From NCBI RefSeq assembly GCF_018294505.1, contig NC_057809.1, positions 417,745,485 through 417,809,484 of the forward strand: a DNA stretch of 64,000 nucleotides, read 5' to 3'. Below are positions 1 to 12,580 of the stretch, piece after piece (position 1 is the stretch's first letter; every line of letters begins with the position of its first letter). The notes beneath the pieces were generated by a model. That model worked only from the letters and a program-made list of their open reading frames with translations. It searched no databases and was not told the origin of the DNA. This DNA is from Triticum aestivum (lineage: Eukaryota; Streptophyta; Magnoliopsida; Poales; Poaceae). Made by a program: the position numbers and the translations under genes.

Positions 1-830
1 AAAATCTTCAAATCTTTGTCTTCTTTGCGAATGAAGATCTTCAATTATTCAATCTCGCCGAATCACCATCTACTACCCCCTTAAAAGAGGTTTCCCCTAG
101 GGTTCACATCGATAATAGACCTCTAAGCATGCTGTTGCAACTTCTTTCCTCTCAAATTGTCCTCCGGTGTTTATAGAGAAGAGGGAAAGAGCATAAGACG
201 AGTAAATAATCCTACAGAAGTTGGAGGTACCCCGAAAGATAAACAAAAGATAACACCCAGATAATCGTGAAGCTATCCAATAAAACTCAAAAGCAACTCA
301 TTTTTGCAAATAGGGTTTTAGTATGACTGCATAGGAAAAAGGCAGAAGAAATATACGCAGACAATACTCACACAAGAAAGGTTTTGCGTCTACAAGCTAC
401 GAGTTCTATCACTACAAGGGTGCTAACCAACCCATCCCTATAAGGCAAGTCACATCATAACTTGGTGCGGATCTTCAACGTTAACATTTGAAGCATGATC
501 GGCCGTTGTTGAACACTTGACGTCTCGAGGTGTCATCTCTTGGCAAAATGTTGCTACTCAGATCTTCAGGGGTTGAAGTTATCTTGAAACTCTTGGCGCA
601 TCTTCTGACACTTCTGACTTTTAAACGTTATGGGCAAGGGGAAGGGTTTCACAACTATGAAGAAGAAGGTAAGAAAGTAGAGTTTAAACCTTATTTGAAT
701 AAGATAAGGCAAGAAGAGCAATAGCAAAGAAGAAGACTACGAGAATGATCTTTTACAATATAGTTTTCTTATGGAAATAGTCCTAAGGCTTTCCATTTCT
801 AACTAAGGCCACGTGGCTAGGTCGACATCT
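1..830 (-). other. Element A leader, no coding sequence recognised
   Basis: Sequence downstream of the element A PBS in the sense of that element. The open frames here are short; the plus-strand frame at 530-724 is antisense to the element and resembles nothing I know. I see no gag domain. Confidence 0.5.
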
Positions 831-842
831 GCTCTAATACCA
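831..842 (-). other. Element A primer-binding site (initiator tRNA-Met type)
   Basis: Read on the minus strand this is TGGTATTAGAGC, one base from TGGTATCAGAGC, the usual plant site for initiator tRNA-Met. It lies 4 bp from the LTR end at 847, which fixes the orientation of element A. Confidence 0.85.
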
Positions 843-846
843 CTTC

Positions 847-3514
847 TGTGAGAACCCGGAATTAACTTCCAGACCCTCCTATGTATATTTGTTAACCCCA
901 GGATCATTGTTGACAACACAGCGAAATAATATCATTGCATAATACATAAAATGTATTACAATTTTAAATATATCTTTCCGCAAGGCATACCTAGATAAAT
1001 GTCTCATGACACTTATTACATTCGGAAAAACAGCGGAAAGTACAATGCATAGCGACTCCATCTCAGCCACAGACAGTCGATGTAGTCCACGTGACCTCAC
1101 TCATACGGATCGCCATAGTTGTTGTAGTCATCACCTTCGTCTTTATGGAACTCTGTTGTCAACAAAATTATTCCCATGAGTACATTACGTACTCAACATG
1201 CCTCCCTCGGGGAAGGACCTAATAGCTACATGTGGCTTCAAAGGAAGGTTGTATGACTCATTTGCGTAAAGCTAATTTTGTTTGAAATAGCATAGTAGTT
1301 GGATAAAAGTAGTTTTATATGAAAACATGTTTTATCTCCAGAATAACTTTCATCAAAGTGAGGATCCTCGATCAACTCACACTCTTCATAGGTTCCAAGA
1401 ATAGGGGCAAAGAGGGATAAGCAAGATAGGTCCCGTATGTCAAGAAAGATTCATGTGTTGTCCATGACCGTGGATATGGCTATTCGAATAGTTTTACACT
1501 CTGCAGAGGTTGTACACTTTACCCACATGACACAATCCCAACTTGTTGCCACTAGCCGTCGCTAGCGTAGTACACCATTTGGTATACAGGCAGGGAGATT
1601 GTGACGAGGTCTTTGGACTAGATCACCCAAAGATGTGACATGCCCACCGGTTCTGGCGCACGGAACTGAGAGTATGTCCTCAAACTGCCCCCCCCCCATC
1701 TGTGCCGAGGATACTCCTCGCAAGGCAGCTATCCCATCTGCGGTACGGCGACATCGACACCTAAGGCTGACTAGCTTACTTGACCAAGCCATTGCCCATA
1801 TAGCATGTGGCTGTACTGTTATCACAATCTTCAAATCCAAGACTTATTACGCCTCATGTGGCATGAACGACTGATTGCCCCCTTCAACTTATGAAGGACA
1901 GCCAATCGCTCCATCAATCCTTGATTCAGCTGTCGTCCGCGCCCGTATTCAGATGGTAAGTTTCACCCAGAGTAGAGAGAGTAGTGGAGGTCAACATGGG
2001 CCTACCGACCTAGCTCAACGGTAAGTTTCAACTGTCAATGACTCAGAGGTCATTCAACAAAGCACCTATAGGGTAATAAGCATGGCTAAGCATTTCTACT
2101 CTACAAGAATACTATAATTCTACTCAGGTGTCAAGTGAATAGGTGACAAGCGGATCAAGGTAATGTGTCAATCAACACGCTAGCTACAAGAATTAAAATA
2201 ACATGCATATAGTAACCATAAAACACAATGCAATTTTGTAAAACATGGGATAAGTATGATCAAAGAAGGAGGCATGCCTTCGTTGTTGAGTCATTCTTCT
2301 GTAACTTGGTTCTGTCCATATCCCACATCATCGTCACTCCCTACTCATCGTAACGATACCAAATGGAAAACAAATAAATACCAAAACAATAGTAAATCCA
2401 AATAACATCCAAAACAAATTAAGAGTGGGTGGATAATAGGATATTGGCCCAGATGGAGATTCCAAAATGAAGTAGCAAGATAGGAAGGTAAGAGATATGA
2501 TTCAACGAAGGAAATTGGTTAGGTTGACACGGCTAAGGAAGACTTGGCGATCAAGACTAACGTTCTAATATGAATTATGCAATTAAACACTAGTAGTGCC
2601 CACTAGACATCTTGACAAACTATATAGGAAACTACTATATAACAAACACAATGGCATCAACACACATGAAAAGGAAACGCCTTATGTATTTAACTACAAA
2701 TCACAACATTGCATGATAAAGGTGAAAGTTAACCACAAATAAATATTTTGAAGGAATCTAAATATCTATAATGGTCAATACCAGTAAAAACATATACATC
2801 AACTACATAATAATTCGAAATCAAGTGTTCCACAAAACAAACAACCAACATTACAAACCATAGTACTTAAGGAATGAAACAACATACAACACATGAATTG
2901 ACTTGGATATAGATTCTATCCTAAAGCAAAACTAAAGTAAAATGAGATCAACTTCATTATATCAAACCAATACTATGGCCACACAATTAAACAACAGGAC
3001 ACATATTACACAAGGTATGTGAATGATAAGTTATAAATATGTCTTGACTAATAACACAAGCATCAAACATATAAGTGACCCTGGTAAGATACTAAACTGG
3101 GAGATGGTCTTAACAATAAAGAACAACTAATACTAATGACCACCGACAACAATATTATCACCACATGCTTGCAATAATAAAGCATGATACACACACTGAG
3201 TGTGTCATCAAAGCATAACTCTACTGACATGACATATGACTCTTCCTAGGCATAAGAGTCATATCAACAAGTATTAAAACACTCCTAAGGCCAAGATGTA
3301 ACGAACTTAAACATCTACAAGGAAGAACTAAACTAGGCAACTATAACACTTAGAACTTCATAAGACTTGAAAGATCACTTGCATGACAATGGATCGACAT
3401 ACAACAATGCAACAACTAGATATAATAGATATGACAAAGGACACGCACACAACAAATGCAATAGTAAGATAAACCCAATATGATGCTAAGCATGGGTGAT
3501 CATCACACGAGATC
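847..3514 (-). repeat. Element A 5' LTR, 3' (U5-side) half
   Basis: Starts TGTGAGAACC next to the PBS. Long, AT-rich and without coding frames. It carries CTGCAGAGGT followed by TACACTTTACCC at about 1500-1524, a block also found in LTR fragment F. Element B interrupts it at 3514; the last five bases (AGATC) are one copy of B's TSD. The sequence resumes at 25886. Confidence 0.75.
3510..3514. repeat. Element B TSD, left copy
   Basis: AGATC directly before the LTR start at 3515; identical to 25881-25885. Confidence 0.95.
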
Positions 3515-4048
3515 TGTCGTGGAATTGTCACGACAGATGTCCTAGCAAAAGGACTTAGTCGTAGGGCCATCGCAACCAGGAAGCTTAAAGGGGTTAATCG
3601 GGACAAGGGACACGAGAGGTTTATACTAGTTCAGCCCCTTACGATGAAGGTAAAATCCTACATCTAGTTATGTTAGAATTGCTGGGGTTTCAATCACCAA
3701 GAGGCTAATCCATCGGCTTAGTTATCGATCTCTTGTTTCTTGCCCTAAGCCGCCATCGGGTTGTCCCCTTATATATATATGGGTTGACGCTTGGTGGCCT
3801 ACGGAGTCCCGGTCGGCTCATAAAGTGTGTCCGGCTCGGTGACTTCTTTTATATGCCTTTCCTTACAAGTCTTTCCTTACATACGGTGGTTTACAATATT
3901 GAGCCTTAAGCCGCCTCTGGGCTTAGGCCTTCTATAAGCCTTAATAAACTATTGCCTTGAATCTTTACCGGGCTTCCTTTGTGACCCGCCATTAGGGTTG
4001 ACCCGGCCCCTCCTGGGCAGGTCATACCTGGTAGCTATATCCCCAACA
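3515..4048 (-). repeat. Element B 3' LTR
   Basis: TGTCGTGGAA to CCCCAACA on the plus strand, matching 25349-25880. A TATA-like run lies at 3768-3780 in minus orientation; in the other copy the site reads TTATAAGG. Confidence 0.95.
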
Positions 4049-4062
4049 TTAGGCCCCAGGTT
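4049..4062 (-). other. Element B polypurine tract
   Basis: On the minus strand the bases abutting the 3' LTR read CCTGGGGCCTAA, a G-rich tract where plus-strand DNA synthesis would be primed. Position is convincing; the tract is short and not pure purine. Confidence 0.55.
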
Positions 4063-4303
4063 GACTCTGAACTTTGTTCTTTGTCAATCTTCAATACTTA
4101 AACAAAATCCATCATCCTTTCTTCGCAGAAATTTTTGTAACCCGCCATGACGTCATTTCTTGAAAACACGAAAAACTATTATGACGTCATCTCTCGACGG
4201 ATCTTTATTCTTTAATGCCTTCCAAGAATCGAGGCGTCCGTTTAGTTGGATAATCATTATTCGGGTCTTCCTCCATTTTTGCGCCCGCCTGTTCGCTTAT
4301 CCC

Positions 4304-4314
4304 CTTATAAATAG
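4304..4314 (+). promoter_or_regulatory. TATA box of the antisense gene in element B
   Basis: CTTATAAATAG on the plus strand, followed by a CT-rich stretch (about 4325-4400) and a leader of roughly 650 bp before the ATG at 4997. A plus-strand promoter here is independent of the element's minus-strand LTR promoter. Bases 4315-4996 hold no convincing reading frame and may include a leader intron. The site is inferred from sequence only. Confidence 0.55.
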
Positions 4315-4996
4315 GAATGCCCCAGTCTTTCTCATTCTTCTCTTCTTCATCTTCTTCCTCTCGCAACCCCCACTGCCGCTCGAGCTCCGCCGCCGTCAGA
4401 GAGCACCTCACCTCCGTCGACTTTGGCCGCTGCATCGACCAGAATCAGTCCAGAGAACGGCGGCGACTCTCCGCAAAAGATCTGTGGCTGTAAGCGTTTC
4501 CCTTCTTGCTCCTCAGATCCGCATTAGGGCTTTCTAGGTTTCTGCATGTTCTTCGTAGTTCATTGCAGTTTCTTCGTAGTTCTTCCACTGCAGCCTCTTC
4601 TTGATCCAAAAAGAGATATATGCATGTGCGATAGTTGTTTTGTGCCTACTCTTGATACTAGTAGATCCCTTTTCCCAGTATAAAGGCCTCATTAGGACTC
4701 ACAAACTCATCTGCGCTAAACTTTTAGGTCTAGAATTTTTTTCCATTCTGAATTGCCATTTGATCTGGAATAATATCAAGTAATTAGGAAACTTGTTTGT
4801 CTCAACACTTAGCCGAATCCGCTTTCTCAAATATCTGTAGTCATGGTGGCTTATTGCGCCGGCTTACTTTTCCTTATATGACATTAGCCCTTACTTAAGC
4901 CGCCATTACTCCCATGTACCATCATCACTTAATTTCACCATTATCATTGAATTGAACCGACATGTTGCTTACTTTTCTGTTTGTATTTTGAACATC

Positions 4997-7112
4997 ATGC
5001 CGTCCAAAACACCGACTGTCTGCAACTGGGTTCGCTCAGCAGTTACTGAGGACAATCTGAAGGAATTCTTTGCCATAGGTTTTTTGGACAGGGAAGAATG
5101 TTATGTCTTACCGTGCACCTGACCCGGACGAGGAACGGCCCAATCCAAAAAATGGAGAAGTTATTGTCTTTTTTGACCACATGAACCATGGCTTTTCCCC
5201 ACCCGACTCAAAGTTCTTCAGAGATGTCCTCCATTTTTTCAAACTCCACCCTCAAGATATCGGGCCCAATTCCATATCCAATATCTGCAACTTCCAAGTT
5301 CTCTGTGAGGTGTACCTTTAAGAAGAACCGACCTTGGAACTCTTTAGAGAGTATTTTTATCTGAACCGCCAGAACGAGTGCACCGATGGCCCTTGCTTGG
5401 AACTTGGAGGTATCTCAATTCAGCGTCGACAGGCCGCCATCTTCCCCCTAATAGTCTTGCTGAGTCATCCCAAGGACTGGAATCAGACTTGGTTCTATTG
5501 TCAAGACACTTCACCAGCAAATGAGAAGCCACTGTCGGGTTATCGCGCAGAGCCTCTCGACTCCAAGTTTGCACTCCCTGACAAACTCACTGCCACCGAA
5601 CGCAAGAAGCTGATTCCATCCATTAAAAGGATTAATGCTTTGTTGGGGAATGGCTTAACCAGAGTTGACTTGACCCGTTGCTGGGTCGCGTGGCGGGTCA
5701 TCCCTCTAAGCCGCCGATCCAAATTGATGTATGAATATGGTGGAGGCCGAGACAACTCTTTTTGTCACAGCTCCGTTCAATTAACTAAAGAAGATATTGT
5801 TTCAATGTCAACCCTTCTGGTGAACGGAAAATATCAAGACTGCAGTAAAGTCGGGTTAAACCCCTTCTGCAAACTTAACCCGGCGCCAGAGGTAAAGAAC
5901 CTCTGATCTCTTTCTCTTTATACTTTTCTCAGCCGTTTTAAATACCTGCATCACCTTTCATGTTGTTTATTTGTTTATAGGCCAAATCTGATTTCTGGAA
6001 AGCCAAGTATGACCATGAAGCCGCCAAGAAAGCTAGAGCCGTCACCATAACCGCCAAGAAGACGACCCAGAGGTCTAAGAAGAAGAAGAAGACCACCACC
6101 GAGGATCTGTTGAAGCTTGACAATGATACTTCTAAGTTGGAGGTAGCCCTTGACTCCCTTGGTCAGCTTTTTAATAACCTTATTAACACTGATCATTGCC
6201 AGGACGACACAGGGGCTAGTTAGGCCGTGGAAGAAGAGGTAACTATTTCCTCCGACTCAGCCATTTGCCAAGACAGAAACTTCGAGTCGTAACCCGGAAA
6301 GTAAGGTTTTCACACCCTTTCGCTTATTTGGACCCTCATTTTCTTTTGAAAAAGCAGCAACATGAGAGCTACCGTCAGGCCCGGAACGACGATGAACCGC
6401 CTTCTGTTCTTCAACAAACTCCTCAAAAACGCCAGAATGAGCTTTATTTCTTCGTCTTTTACTTTCCATTAATGGATCTTCTCCCTTGCATTACAAACTT
6501 TATTTTATCTTTGCAGGAGGTGTCTCGCTCTTCTGGCGACTCATCTCAGACTCAATTCCCGGCCTTTAAGACTGCCCCTGGGTAAGGAAAAAATCATCTT
6601 TCCTCCGTGTCTTTCAAACTACATCTTTATACTAACTGTTTCATAACATCTTCCTTAGTGGCCAAGCCAAGTCCAAGAAGGCCAAGGTGACTAGGCCGGC
6701 GGAAGACCCATCAGTCCTTGCACCTGAACCAGCCATGCCACCTTCTCCCCCTCAAACTGAAGTACCAGAAGACTCGGCTGCCAATGCCCAATTAGATCCT
6801 CCTGAGCCGTCAGCTGACGATACCATCGTTAACCCTTCTACTAATGGACCATCCAGCTCGGCCAACCCGCCATCATCATCTGTCCAGGACGTTCTGATCA
6901 TTGGAAGCCGCTTTGTTGAGCCAGGGAATCCCACCGTGTTGGATTGTCACACCGCTAAACAAGAGGCCCTGGAGAGACAGAAAGTGCATTTTGATATTTC
7001 TCATTACAGCCATCTGAACGCCAATGACATATTGTTTGGCTATCTCAGCCATGTGCACTCCAGACGTGACTCGGAGATCAAAATGGTCAAGCAGTTACAG
7101 CTGAAGTATGAG
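4997..7112 (+). pseudogene. Antisense gene of element B, exons 1-4 (PF04195-like protein)
   Basis: Multi-exon gene opposite to gag-pol. The N-terminal half resembles the plant family named putative gypsy-type transposon (PF04195, Transposase_28): FFDHMNHGFSPP, then LHPQDIGPNSISNICNFQV, then ELFREYFYLNR and a WNQTWFYC motif. Likely exons are 4997-5891, 5981-6238, 6517-6583 and 6659-7112, all with GT/AG borders. Exon 2 encodes a lysine-rich patch (KKKKKTTTEDLLKL) that could be a nuclear signal; exon 4 is Pro/Ser-rich. Damage: a one-base insertion near 5099, TAA at 5319 and TAG at about 6221. The function is unknown; I see no DDE triad, so it should not be called a transposase. It continues at 16758 past an intron that holds element C. 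Confidence 0.72.
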
Positions 7113-7483
7113 GTATGCTCTTCCGTCTTACTTATATTCTGCCAGCCCCCAAGTCTTTTGATTATGATAAAACCTGAATGATCTGTAGACTTATGATATA
7201 GACTAAAGCTTTACCTTTAGATTTTTCTGAAGTCCAATATAGTAGAATAAACTTCACCTGTAGTCCCCAAGGGCTGGTTCACTTGATCATAAATGAGCTG
7301 GTACTTTAATTTCATAATTGCCTTGTGCCGAACCCAACAAATATTGTAATCCGGCTTAATCTTGAGAGACTTTATGAATATCATGCATTAGCCCACAAGT
7401 GCCAAGTGCTGTTACTTTGTAAGGTACTTGGGACTTGAAATATAGTAGAGTCATAAGAAATTGTTTTGGCATACATTAGCCCC
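7113..7483 (+). other. Intron 4 of the element B antisense gene, 5' piece
   Basis: AT-rich sequence beginning GTATGC at the donor site. Element C is inserted at 7483, duplicating GCCCC; the intron resumes at 16665 and ends TTTTGTAG at 16757. No coding content. Confidence 0.65.
7479..7483. repeat. Element C TSD, left copy
   Basis: GCCCC before the LTR start; identical to 16660-16664. Confidence 0.93.
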
Positions 7484-7956
7484 TGAGGGAGTCCTGGATT
7501 AGGGGGTCTCCGGACAGCCGAACTATATCCTTTGGCCGGACTGTAGGACTATGAAGATACAAGATTGAAGACTTCGTCCCGTGTCTGGATGGGACTCTAC
7601 TTGGCGTGGAAGGAAAGCTAGGCAATACGGATATGGATATCTCCGCCTTTGTAACCGACCTTGTGTAACCCTAGCCCCCTCTGGTGTCTATATAAACCAG
7701 AGGGTTTTAGTCTGGAGGACAACATACAATCATACCATAGGCTAGCTTCTAGGGTTTAGCCTCTCTGATCTCGTGGTAGATCTACTCTTGTAATACTCAT
7801 ATCATCAAGAACAATCAAGCAGGACGTAGGGTTTTACCTCTATCAAGAGGGCCCGAACCTGGGTAAAACATCGTGTCCCCTGCCTCCTATTACCATCCGC
7901 CTTAGACGGACAGTTCGGGACCCCCTACCCGAGATCCGCCGGTTTTGACACCGACA
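7484..7956 (+). repeat. Element C 5' LTR
   Basis: TGAGGGAGTCC to ACACCGACA. TATA box TCTATATAAAC at 7687-7697 gives a plausible transcription start about 30 bp later. Confidence 0.95.
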
Positions 7957-7974
7957 TTGGTGCTTTCATTGAGA
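7957..7974 (+). other. Element C primer-binding site
   Basis: TTGGTGCTTTCATTGAGA abuts the LTR end at 7956. The location is right for a PBS; I cannot name the tRNA with confidence. Confidence 0.6.
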
Positions 7975-8003
7975 GTTCCGCTGTGTCGTCACCATAAGGC
8001 TCG

Positions 8004-8796
8004 ATGGCTCCTTCGATCATCGCTAGCGATGCGGTCCAGGGTGAGGCTTTCCTCCCCGGACAGATCTTCATATTCGGTGGCTTTGCACTGCAGGCCAATT
8101 CGCTTGGCCATCTGGAGCAGATTGAGAGCTACGCCCCTGGCCATCAGGTCAGATTTTGAAACTTGAACTACATGGACGATATCCACGAAGACTTGATCTT
8201 CGACGGATTCGAGCCCATGCCGGACGCGTCGCGCAGTCACGACGAGCAAGACGTAACTCTACCGTCGGACAGTGTTCGGGAGATCGCATCCGCAGCTACT
8301 CCGACCTTTAATCCAAAGCAAGTCGCGCCATCCGAGAGCAGATGGATGGACCCCGCCATGGAGGCTGCACTCTCAGCGGTGATAGAGCCGGATGCTGACT
8401 TCACCCCTTACGAGAGCCGTGTTGCCGAACCACTGGATTCATCCTCGGCCACGGAGTCCGAGCCGCTCGTATCTGTGCCCGTCAAGTCCGACTGGGCGCC
8501 GATCATGGAGTTCACCTTCGAGGATATCTTTCAACACTCACCTTTTGGAGATGTGCTAAATTCATTAAGGTCTCTCTCCCTGTCAGGAGAACCTTGGCCG
8601 AACTATATCCCTCTAGAATGGGATGCGAACGACGAAGAAATTCGCTGCGCACCCACCACCCACTTAGTAGCCACTTTCGACGACTTAACCGACATGCTCG
8701 ACTTCGGCTCCGAAGACTTCGACGGTATGGACGACGAAGCCGGAGACGAACAGGATCCACTGCCCTCGGGGCACTGGACCGCCACCTCATCATATG

Positions 8797-8858
<62 letters not shown>

Positions 8859-10260
8859 GGGACACCCCCAAAGAAGCCAATGGTGAGGAGAAAGCGGAGG
8901 ATGACCCATCCAAGAAGCAACCCAAGCGCCAACGTCAGCGGCGCCGCTCTAAGTCCCGCCACAGTAAGAGCAGTGATACCGGCACAGGAGATAATAACAC
9001 TCCGGATAGCGCCGAAGACAACAACAATCCCCTCCAGTACGGCGAAGAGCTGGAGGACGAACAAGCTAGCCCTCCAGAGCAGGCAGCAGATGGAGAACTA
9101 GAGGAGGACAATTACATGCCTATCTCCGAAGACGAGGCGAGCCTCGGCGACGATGAATTTATCATGCCTGAGGACCCCGTCAAAAAAGCGCGCTTCAAGC
9201 GCCGGCTTATGGCCACGACAAATAGCCTAAAGAAGAAACAGAAACAGCTTCAAGCTGATCAAGACTTGCTAGCAGACAGGTGGACCCAAGTCCTTGCGGC
9301 CAAGGAGCATGAACTCGAGCGCCCGTCCAAGAGTTACCCAAAACGTAGGTTGCTACCTCACCTCGAGGAGGAAGCATTCAAACTTCATTCACCAGTATAC
9401 AATGCGGATGACCGGCCACTACGCGGCCGAGCCAGAGAGGCGTTTCAGCCCAAAGTTCAGCCCGCACCCCGTCGCCACTCTGTCAAAGATACTAAGGCCT
9501 GGGGCAACATAGAGGACCTACGAGACATCTTGGACAGCAAGGCAAAAATCGCAAGGTCAATATACGGGACACGAACACGTGCGCCCACACGGGACGATGA
9601 TCATCGCGTCGGACACACCAAGAGTAAATCCGGTCGGGACGAATACATCAGACAAGACTCATACGAACTACATCGGGATATAGCCCGGCACAGAGGCGCC
9701 GCACACCCCTTATGCTTCACTGATGAATTTATGAATCATGAATTCTCGGAGGGTTTTAAACCCGTAAATATTGAATCATATGACGGCACAACAGATCCCG
9801 CTGTATGGATTGAGGATATCCTCCTTCACATCCACATGGCTCGCGGTGACGATCTACATGCCATCGAGTACCTCCCACTAAAACTCAAAGGACCAGCTCG
9901 GCATTGGCTGAATAGCTTGCCGACAGATTCCGTCGGCAGTTGGGAGGATTTGGAAGATGCATTTCTTGACAACTTCCAGGGCACTTATGTGTGGCCACCG
10001 GATGCTGATGACTTGAGCTACATAACCCAACAGCCAGGGGAATCGCCAGACAATTCTGGACACGGTTCCTGACCAAGAAAAATCAAATCGTAGACTGTCC
10101 GGATGCAGAAGCCCTAGCGGCATTCAAACATAACATCCACGATGAGTGGCTCGCCCGCCACCTTGGCCAGGAGAAGCCAAAATCTATGGTAGCCCTCACA
10201 ACACTCATGACCCACTTTTGCGCGGGCGAGGACAGCTGGCTGGCTCGCAGCAACAAACAC
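8004..10260 (+). pseudogene. gag: gag of element C
   Basis: Starts at ATG 8004, 47 bp after the LTR. An in-frame TGA follows at about 8157, then the same frame continues (acidic N-terminal region) to an AT microsatellite at 8793-8857, after which the frame changes. The second part (about 8855-10072) has a basic stretch (KRQRQRRRSKSRHSKS) and a retrotransposon gag domain around FKPVNIESYDGTTDP, ARHWLNSLP and SWEDLEDAFLDNF. A further frameshift near 10075 moves the C-terminal part (KNQIVDCPDAEAL, ARHLGQEKPKSM) into another frame. The product would be the capsid protein packaging element RNA. I find no clear CCHC zinc knuckle in the damaged C-terminal stretch 10260-10520. Confidence 0.8.
8793..8857. 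repeat. (AT)n microsatellite inside gag of element C
   Basis: About 60 bp of nearly pure AT dinucleotides interrupt the gag frame between an acidic region and GDTPKEANGEE. The repeat changes the reading frame and encodes an Ile-Tyr run on both strands, so open frames across it are artefacts. Confidence 0.95.
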
Positions 10261-10522
10261 ATCAAGGAATCCAGATACCTTGGATACCAAAGACATTAAC
10301 GGTAGGTAGCGTCGTAATAGTCCAAAGCGCCACAATAACGGCGATAACACCGAAGATACAGCAGTCAACGCCGGATTCAAAGGCTCTAGATCCGGTTAGA
10401 GGAAAAAGCCATTCAAAAGAAATACTCCGGCTCCGTCCAGTCTGGATCGCATACTGGATCGCTCGTGTCAAATCCACAGCACCCCAGAAAAGCCAGCTAA
10501 TCACACCAGCAGAGAATGCTGG

Positions 10523-11278
10523 GTGTTCAAGCAGTCCGGCAAGTTAAATACCGAAAACAAGGACAAGGGGCTGCATAGCAACGACGAGGAGGAGCCCCAG
10601 CCGCCGAACCCAGGGGGACAGAAGGGGTTTCCACCACAAGTGAAGACAGTAAACATGATATACGCAACCCACATTCCCAAGAGGGAGCGAAAGCGTGCAC
10701 TAAGCAACGTCTACGCGTTGGAGCCCGTCGCCCCAAAGTTCAACCCATGGTCTGCTTGTCCGATCACCTTCGATCGCAGGGACCACCCCACTAGCATCCG
10801 TCATGGCGGATCCTCCACACTGGTCCTAGACCCCATCATTGACGAATTTCATCTAACTCGAGTCCTTATGGACGGCGGCAGCAGCCTGAACCTGCTTTAT
10901 CAGGATACAGTGCGAGAAGTGGGTATCGATCCCTCAAGGATCAAACCCAGCAAAACCACCTTTAAAGGTGTCATCCCAGGTGTAGAGGCCCATTGCATAG
11001 GCTCAATCACACTGGAAGTGGTCTTCGGATCACCGGATAACTTCCGAAGCGAAGAGTTAATCTTCGACATCGTCCCGTTTCCCAGTGACTATCATGCACT
11101 GCTCGGACGGACATCATTTGCAAAATTCAATGCAGTGCCGCATTATGCATACCTCAAGCTCAAGATGCCAGGTCCTCATGGGGTCATAATAGTAAATGGA
11201 AACACAGAACGCTTGCTTCGTACGGAAGAGCACACTGCGGCCCTTGCAGCAGAGGCACAACGCAACCTGTTTAGATAG
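10523..11278 (+). pseudogene. Protease region of element C
   Basis: Retropepsin-like domain. The active-site motif is VLMDGGSSLNLLY, with DGG-S in place of the usual D-T/S-G, the form also seen in elements B and G. Downstream LLGRTSFAKFNAVPHY is the conserved flap-distal segment. The frame ends at TAG 11276-11278 after EAQRNLFR. In autonomous relatives reverse transcriptase follows here; in this element it does not. The frame is open over about 250 codons, the best preserved part of gag-protease. Confidence 0.8.
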
Positions 11279-12580
11279 ACCACTCTTTTGATGTTACAGC
11301 CCCTGGACACCTTCAAGCGCGTCCGGAGTAATCTGCAACAGGATCGCCTGGCGCGATCTACGCTCGCCTAGCAATTCGGCCCCCGTCCCAGTCCCAGTGC
11401 AGCAATGAAACTCATGCCGTGCGTACATAACCACGCATTGAAAATACCATGGACATAAGCAGGGGCACAATCAGGACATGCCCCACATTGTGGCTTAAAC
11501 CACGCCAGGGGCTGTACTCCTTTCACATTCCTTTTCTCTTTCAGGGCGTAACTCTTCGGAAGCCCTTTACGGCAGTCCGATTACCGGACACACTCCAGAA
11601 GCAACAACCAAGGCAGCGAGAAGCTAAGATGAACACGGGAACTGCCAGGTGGCCTCTAGTAATACTTGATATACCTGCTTTTTCACTATTTATGCGTAGC
11701 TTTCCTTGGGATAGGACATTTTGAATTGTCCCACTTTATGCTTACTGCACTACTTGTACCAGTACGTCTCGACGTATTACTCAACTAACAATGCATATTA
11801 TTAATCTGTTATTGCATTACTTCAGTTTTTCTCTTTCTCTTATATGTCCATTTACGACATTCCACACCTACACGCTCGGGTACGGTCAGTACGCCAGGGG
11901 CTCTCGCTCACCCCGTAATACAGCGCAAGAAGTCCGAACACTTTCGACAGTGCGGCACCCCGAACTTATAGGATTATATGCATCAGCTCCGAATCATGTC
12001 TTCAGCCAAATGTGGGGTTGCCCGGCTCCCATGCTTTGGTACCTTATGTTCCGCTATATCGGCTAAGGTAGCGGTGGGAGAACTACCGCGATTGTGTCCC
12101 GGTTCTTTTGGACGAGCACCTCAGTAGAGAAAGCCAAAAACTGACTGTCATGATAAGGCGAGAGACTGGTCGCTATTCGAGAGGTCTCAAGTCCTTAAAG
12201 ACTTTTCCTGCTTCGGGCAAGGAGTCGGCCTTGTCCGTCTTAGGCATGTATAGCGCCCCAAATTCGGCCCTCCGAATACCAGGGGCTTCACCAAAATTTA
12301 AAATCATAGACTTCTATGGCTAAGTGAGAGTGATAAAGCATTATAGTCCGATTTCCTGGTTCATTGTGCTGAACACCTCCCTTGGAGGACCCAAAATTGG
12401 GGTAAAGACTGTTCAAGTTTATCCCGAACACCCCGGTACTAGTTACATGGGGGCAGAAGCCGATGACTGGACAACTCTCAGATTTTATAAACGGCCGTAC
12501 AGAAGGTAATATTTTAAATTAAGAAAGCGTCGCATGGCGCAAATGAACTTGTTTCATATTACAGGATCACATGAGTATGT
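11279..12580. other. Spacer of element C where pol is missing
   Basis: 1.3 kb between the protease end and the antisense gene end. No reverse transcriptase, RNase H or integrase motif in any frame. Rich in TCCGGA-, TTCGG- and TCCGAA-type words shared with the rest of the element. Several short plus-strand frames look like chance. Confidence 0.7.

Noticed and set aside
530..724. 64-codon plus-strand frame in the leader of A
   Set aside because: Antisense to the element, short, and without similarity to any protein I know.
4160..4537. Plus-strand 125-codon frame near the B 3' LTR
   Set aside because: Lies over the TATA box and leader of the antisense gene; no similarity recognised and composition explains it.
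8603..9064. Minus-strand open frames across the AT microsatellite
   Set aside because: They exist only because an AT repeat has no stops in those frames; they are antisense to gag and encode Ile-Tyr runs.
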